Source: an uncultured Porphyromonadaceae bacterium
GTDB taxonomy: Bacteria > Bacteroidota > Bacteroidia > Bacteroidales > Muribaculaceae
DNA: 8,219 bases
NCBI GenBank assembly: GCA_900554265.1
Contig: USGZ01000061.1
Coordinates: 1 to 8,219, forward strand
Direction of reading: 5' to 3'
Of this stretch, positions 5,469 through 8,219 are shown piece after piece (position 1 is the first letter of the stretch; each line of letters begins with the position of its first letter). The notes beneath the pieces were generated by a model. The model saw only the letters and a list, made by a program, of their open reading frames with translations, was not told the DNA's origin and did no database searches. A program made the position numbers and the translations under genes.

Positions 5469-8057
5469 TTATTCATTGTCGTCTTCCGGCTCCTCGGCGC
5501 CTTCGTCCTCGTCATCGGGGAGTTCCTCCTCGATTTCGTCGGTTTCGGTTTCGTCGAGGCCCAGGTCGGGCAGCGGTTCGGCTTCGGCGTTGACCTCGAC
5601 AACCTCCTCCTCGGGGTCGGCGTCGACGCAGCATACGCTGGCGATTGTGTCGCCGCGCTTTTCGAGGTTGATGATGCGGACGCCCTGGGTCATGCGGCCC
5701 ATCACGCGGATGTCGGCCACATGTACGCGAAGCGTAATGCCGGATTTATTGATGATTACCAGGTCGTTCCCGTCGTTTACGTTCGTGAATGCGACGAGTT
5801 CGCCGGTGCGGTCGGTGACCTTCATGGTGGCCACGCCCTTGGCGCCGCGGTTTGTCAGGCGGTAGGCATTGAGCTGCGAGCGCTTGCCGAAGCCGTGCTG
5901 GCTCAGGACGAGGATGCTGTCCTGGGTATCGTCGGGCTTGATGGTGACCAGGCCGATGACTTCGTCGCCGGCGTCGAGGTTCATGCCGCGGACGCCGGTG
6001 CTGACGCGGCCCATGCTGCGGAGTTTCTCCTCATGGAAGCGTACGGCGCGGCCGGAACGGTTGGCCAGCAGAATCTCGCTCTTGCCGTCGGTGAGCTGGA
6101 CGCCTACGAGCTGGTCGCCCTCGCGGATCACGATGGCTTTCTTGCCTTTGGCGAGCACGCGGGCATATTCGCTGAGGGCGGTCTTCTTGACCAGGCCGTC
6201 GCGGGTGGCGAACACGAGGTAGTGCTCGGCGGTGAACACGGGGTCCTCGAGCTGCTTGCAGGGCAGCATGGCGCGGACGGCGTCGCCGGGCTCGATGCTC
6301 AGCAGGTTCTGCAGGGCGCGGCCCTTGCTGGTGCGGTTGCCTTCGGGGAGTTCGTAGACCTTCATCTTGTAGACGAGGCCGCGGTCCGTGAAGAAGAGCA
6401 TCGTGGCGTGGGTGGATGCGGTGAACACGTGCTCGATGAAGTCGGCGTCGCGCTTGGAGGAGCCGCGGGAGCCTACGCCGCCGCGGTTCTGGGCGCGGAA
6501 TTCAGCCAGCGGGGTACGCTTGATGTAGCCCAGGTGGCTGATGGTGATGATCATGTCGTCGTCGGTGTAGAAGTCTTCGGCGCTGAAGTTGCCGGCGGCG
6601 TAGTTGATTTCAGTGCGGCGTGCGTCGCCGTATTTCTCGCTTACTTCGAGGAGCTCCTTCTTCATAAGTTCACGCAGGACGTGTTCGTCGGCGAGAATGA
6701 GCTCGAGTTCCTTGATACGGGCGTGGATTTCGTCGATGTCGTGCTGGAGGTCCTCTATGGCCAGGCCGGTGAGGGCGCGCAGGCGCATCTCGACGATGGC
6801 GGCCGTCTGGGGCTCGCTGAGGCCGAAGCGCTCGCCGAGGCGCTGGCGGGCGATTTCGGTGGTCTGGCTGGACTTGATGATGGCGATTACCTCGTCGATG
6901 TTCCGCACGGCGATCATCAGGCCTTCGAGAATATGGGCGCGTTCGCGGGCCTTGCGCAGCTCGAAGCGGGTACGGCGGAGCACAACCTCGCGGCGATGCT
7001 CCACGAAGGCTTCGATGATTTCCTTGAGATTCAGTGTCTTGGGGCGTCCGTTGACGAGGGCCACATTGTTGACGCTGAAGGAGCTCTGCATGGCGGTGAG
7101 CTTGAAGAGCTTGTTGAGGACCACGCGGGCGTTGGCGTCCTGCTTGAGGTGGATCACGATGCGCATGCCGTCGCGGTCGCTCTCGTCGTTGATGTTGGAG
7201 ATGCCGTCGATACGCTTGTCGATTACCAGCTCGGCGATGCTCTTGATGAGCTCGGCGCGGTTCACACCGTAAGGAATCTCGCGGATGACGATGAACTCAT
7301 GCTCGCCCTTGGTCTCGATTTCGGCCTTCGCGCGGATTACGATGCGGCCGCGTCCGGTGAGGTAGGATTCCATCACGCCGTCGTAGCCGTAGATGATGCC
7401 GCCGGTAGGGAAGTCCGGAGCGACGATTATTTTCGCCAGGTCCTCGACGGAAAGCTCGGGATTGTCTATCAGCGCAACGCAGGCGTTGATGGAGTCCGTC
7501 AGGTTGTGGGTCGGCATATTGGTGGCCATGCCGACGGCGATGCCGCTGGCGCCGTTGACCAGCAGGTTAGGGAAGCGCGTGGGCAGGACAAGGGGTTCGC
7601 GGCGGGAGTTGTCGTAGTTGGGCTGGAAGTCTACGGTGTCCATGTCTATGTCGCGGAGCATTTCCTCGCCGAGCTGCGCCAGGCGTACCTCGGTATAACG
7701 CATAGCCGCGGGGCCGTCGCCGTCGATGCTGCCGAAGTTGCCGTGGCCATCTACGAGCATGTGGCGCATGCTCCACCACTGGGCCATGCGGACGATGGTG
7801 CCGTAGATACTGGAGTCGCCGTGGGGGTGGTACTTACCCATTACTTCGCCGACGGCGTTGGCGGATTTCTTCAGGGGCTTGTTGCTGTTGTTGCCCATTT
7901 CGTTCATGCCGTAGAGAACGCGGCGGTGTACGGGTTTGAGACCGTCGCGGACATCGGGCAGAGCGCGGGAGACGATTACCGACATCGAGTAGTCGATGTA
8001 GGCCGTCTTCATTTCTTTTTCAATATTGATCTTAAAGATGCGATCTTCTTCCAACAT
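5469..8057 (-). CDS. gyrA: DNA gyrase subunit A
   Basis: The 862-aa GyrA forms the A2B2 gyrase with GyrB and introduces ATP-driven negative supercoils. The start [10 protein letters not shown] and the run through SYMSVIV-like sequence ([20 protein letters not shown], 23-42) match family N-termini. The catalytic tyrosine is Y121 in AMRYTE with R120 before it, one residue less than E. coli Y122. The quinolone region reads [13 protein letters not shown] (74-86). The winged-helix/tower region spans about 30-350 and the coiled-coil/C-gate about 350-490. The GyrA box is QNRGGVG (523-529), not the usual QRRGGKG. The six-bladed C-terminal pinwheel runs about 495-810 with repeated motifs such as [13 protein letters not shown] and [11 protein letters not shown]. 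It ends in a very acidic tail (813-862), as in many gyrases. I prefer gyrA to parC because of the complete pinwheel, the box and the tail. It is transcribed from the box at 8152-8145 and followed by the TPR gene. Confidence 0.97.
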   Translation of the reverse strand: MLEEDRIFKINIEKEMKTAYIDYSMSVIVSRALPDVRDGLKPVHRRVLYGMNEMGNNSNKPLKKSANAVGEVMGKYHPHGDSSIYGTIVRMAQWWSMRHMLVDGHGNFGSIDGDGPAAMRYTEVRLAQLGEEMLRDIDMDTVDFQPNYDNSRREPLVLPTRFPNLLVNGASGIAVGMATNMPTHNLTDSINACVALIDNPELSVEDLAKIIVAPDFPTGGIIYGYDGVMESYLTGRGRIVIRAKAEIETKGEHEFIVIREIPYGVNRAELIKSIAELVIDKRIDGISNINDESDRDGMRIVIHLKQDANARVVLNKLFKLTAMQSSFSVNNVALVNGRPKTLNLKEIIEAFVEHRREVVLRRTRFELRKARERAHILEGLMIAVRNIDEVIAIIKSSQTTEIARQRLGERFGLSEPQTAAIVEMRLRALTGLAIEDLQHDIDEIHARIKELELILADEHVLRELMKKELLEVSEKYGDARRTEINYAAGNFSAEDFYTDDDMIITISHLGYIKRTPLAEFRAQNRGGVGSRGSSKRDADFIEHVFTASTHATMLFFTDRGLVYKMKVYELPEGNRTSKGRALQNLLSIEPGDAVRAMLPCKQLEDPVFTAEHYLVFATRDGLVKKTALSEYARVLAKGKKAIVIREGDQLVGVQLTDGKSEILLANRSGRAVRFHEEKLRSMGRVSTGVRGMNLDAGDEVIGLVTIKPDDTQDSILVLSQHGFGKRSQLNAYRLTNRGAKGVATMKVTDRTGELVAFTNVNDGNDLVIINKSGITLRVHVADIRVMGRMTQGVRIINLEKRGDTIASVCCVDADPEEEVVEVNAEAEPLPDLGLDETETDEIEEELPDDEDEGAEEPEDDNE

Positions 8058-8100
8058 GCGTTTAGTTGCTGTATGTTAAGCACTTGGGCACACCGCAAGC

Positions 8101-8113
8101 GGAAGCGGCTTCC
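8101..8113 (-). other. Small hairpin in the gyrA leader
   Basis: GGAAGC-G-GCTTCC is a near-perfect palindrome (5-bp stem with a 3-nt loop, or six bases each side of one) in the about 80-nt region between the gyrA -7 box and its ATG. CCGC-AA-GCGG overlaps it on the left (8094-8103). It could affect translation or mRNA stability, but such short palindromes are common in GC-rich leaders. Confidence 0.3.
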
Positions 8114-8144
8114 ACCTGCCGTTGCCTATGGCCGAATTTTCATA

Positions 8145-8152
8145 CAAAGGTA
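8145..8152 (-). promoter_or_regulatory. gyrA: gyrA promoter, -7 box with A8 tract in the spacer
   Basis: TACCTTTG (8152-8145, minus strand) matches the Bacteroidetes -7 consensus TAnnTTTG and is identical to the box of the glycosidase promoter. No TTG lies at the normal -33 distance. Instead an unbroken run of eight A (8164-8157) occupies the spacer next to the -7 box. Transcription would start near 8138, giving a leader of about 80 nt. The gene needs a promoter here, which supports the call despite the missing -33 element. Confidence 0.65.
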
Positions 8153-8219
8153 AGAATTTTTTTTGGAATAAGCGTCAGGCGGGGCTTGCTTTTTACTCTT
8201 TATAGTCGCGAGCCGGCTC
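8153..8219. other. Upstream region of gyrA, no gene identified
   Basis: These 67 bases contain the T8/A8 tract (8157-8164) and end in the perfect palindrome GAGCCGGCTC (8210-8219). Too little sequence is present to identify a neighbouring gene. One minus-strand frame ends at a TAA after only eight codons and could be the tail of an upstream gene, but this cannot be tested here. Confidence 0.4.

Noticed and set aside
5469..8057. ParC (topoisomerase IV subunit A) instead of GyrA
   Set aside because: The degenerate box raised the question, but the full pinwheel, acidic tail, N-terminus and downstream TPR gene favour gyrA. An alignment with both paralogues would settle it.
5721..8153. 810-codon plus-strand open frame opposite gyrA
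   Set aside because: It is codon-aligned with gyrA, so it stays open simply because gyrA avoids TTA, CTA and TCA codons, the complements of stop codons. The translation is low-complexity Ala/Val/Gly/Asp with no domain, and gyrA is certain.
8194..8219. 3' end of an upstream minus-strand gene (eight codons then TAA)
   Set aside because: The frame is too short to support; open frames this short arise by chance in any sequence.

Overview
The window looks like chromosomal DNA from a GC-rich member of the Bacteroidales, probably a gut-type lineage; family and genus cannot be fixed from the sequence alone. The reasons are: a GyrA that begins [10 protein letters not shown] and carries Bacteroidetes-style variants; two TAnnTTTG promoter boxes of the Bacteroidetes type, one with a TTG about 20 nt upstream; no convincing Shine-Dalgarno sequences; a tetratricopeptide-repeat gene directly after gyrA, an order I recall from other Bacteroidales; and a secreted protein whose last visible residues resemble a type IX secretion tail.

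All four real genes lie on the minus strand, so they are transcribed from right to left. In transcription order they are: (1) a gyrA promoter box and an about 80-nt leader (8058-8152); (2) gyrA, complete, 862 aa (8057-5469); (3) after 30 nt, a periplasmic or otherwise exported TPR protein of 414 aa (5438-4194), probably co-transcribed with gyrA and closed by a strong intrinsic terminator (4171-4138); (4) a 243-bp gap holding that terminator, a 74-bp composite palindromic (REP/MITE-like) element (4089-4016) and an imperfect hairpin; (5) a 451-aa MATE-family efflux transporter (3950-2595); (6) a 185-bp gap packed with short-period repeats and a promoter; (7) a large secreted phosphodiester glycosidase (NAGPA/DUF2233) with Ig-like domains (2409 to the window edge), still open after 803 codons and therefore cut at its 3' end.

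Functionally this is a housekeeping topoisomerase operon followed by two independent units, a multidrug-type exporter and a cell-surface or secreted glycan-processing enzyme. I see no phage, plasmid, CRISPR or defence genes, no tRNA or rRNA, and no transposase gene. The long plus-strand reading frames mirror the minus-strand codons and are not genes. The most unusual content is non-coding: the 74-bp palindrome cluster upstream of the MATE gene and the 10-bp-period GATTAATC array upstream of the glycosidase promoter. In the proteins, the points worth checking are a glycine at the main quinolone-contact position of GyrA and a degenerate GyrA box.
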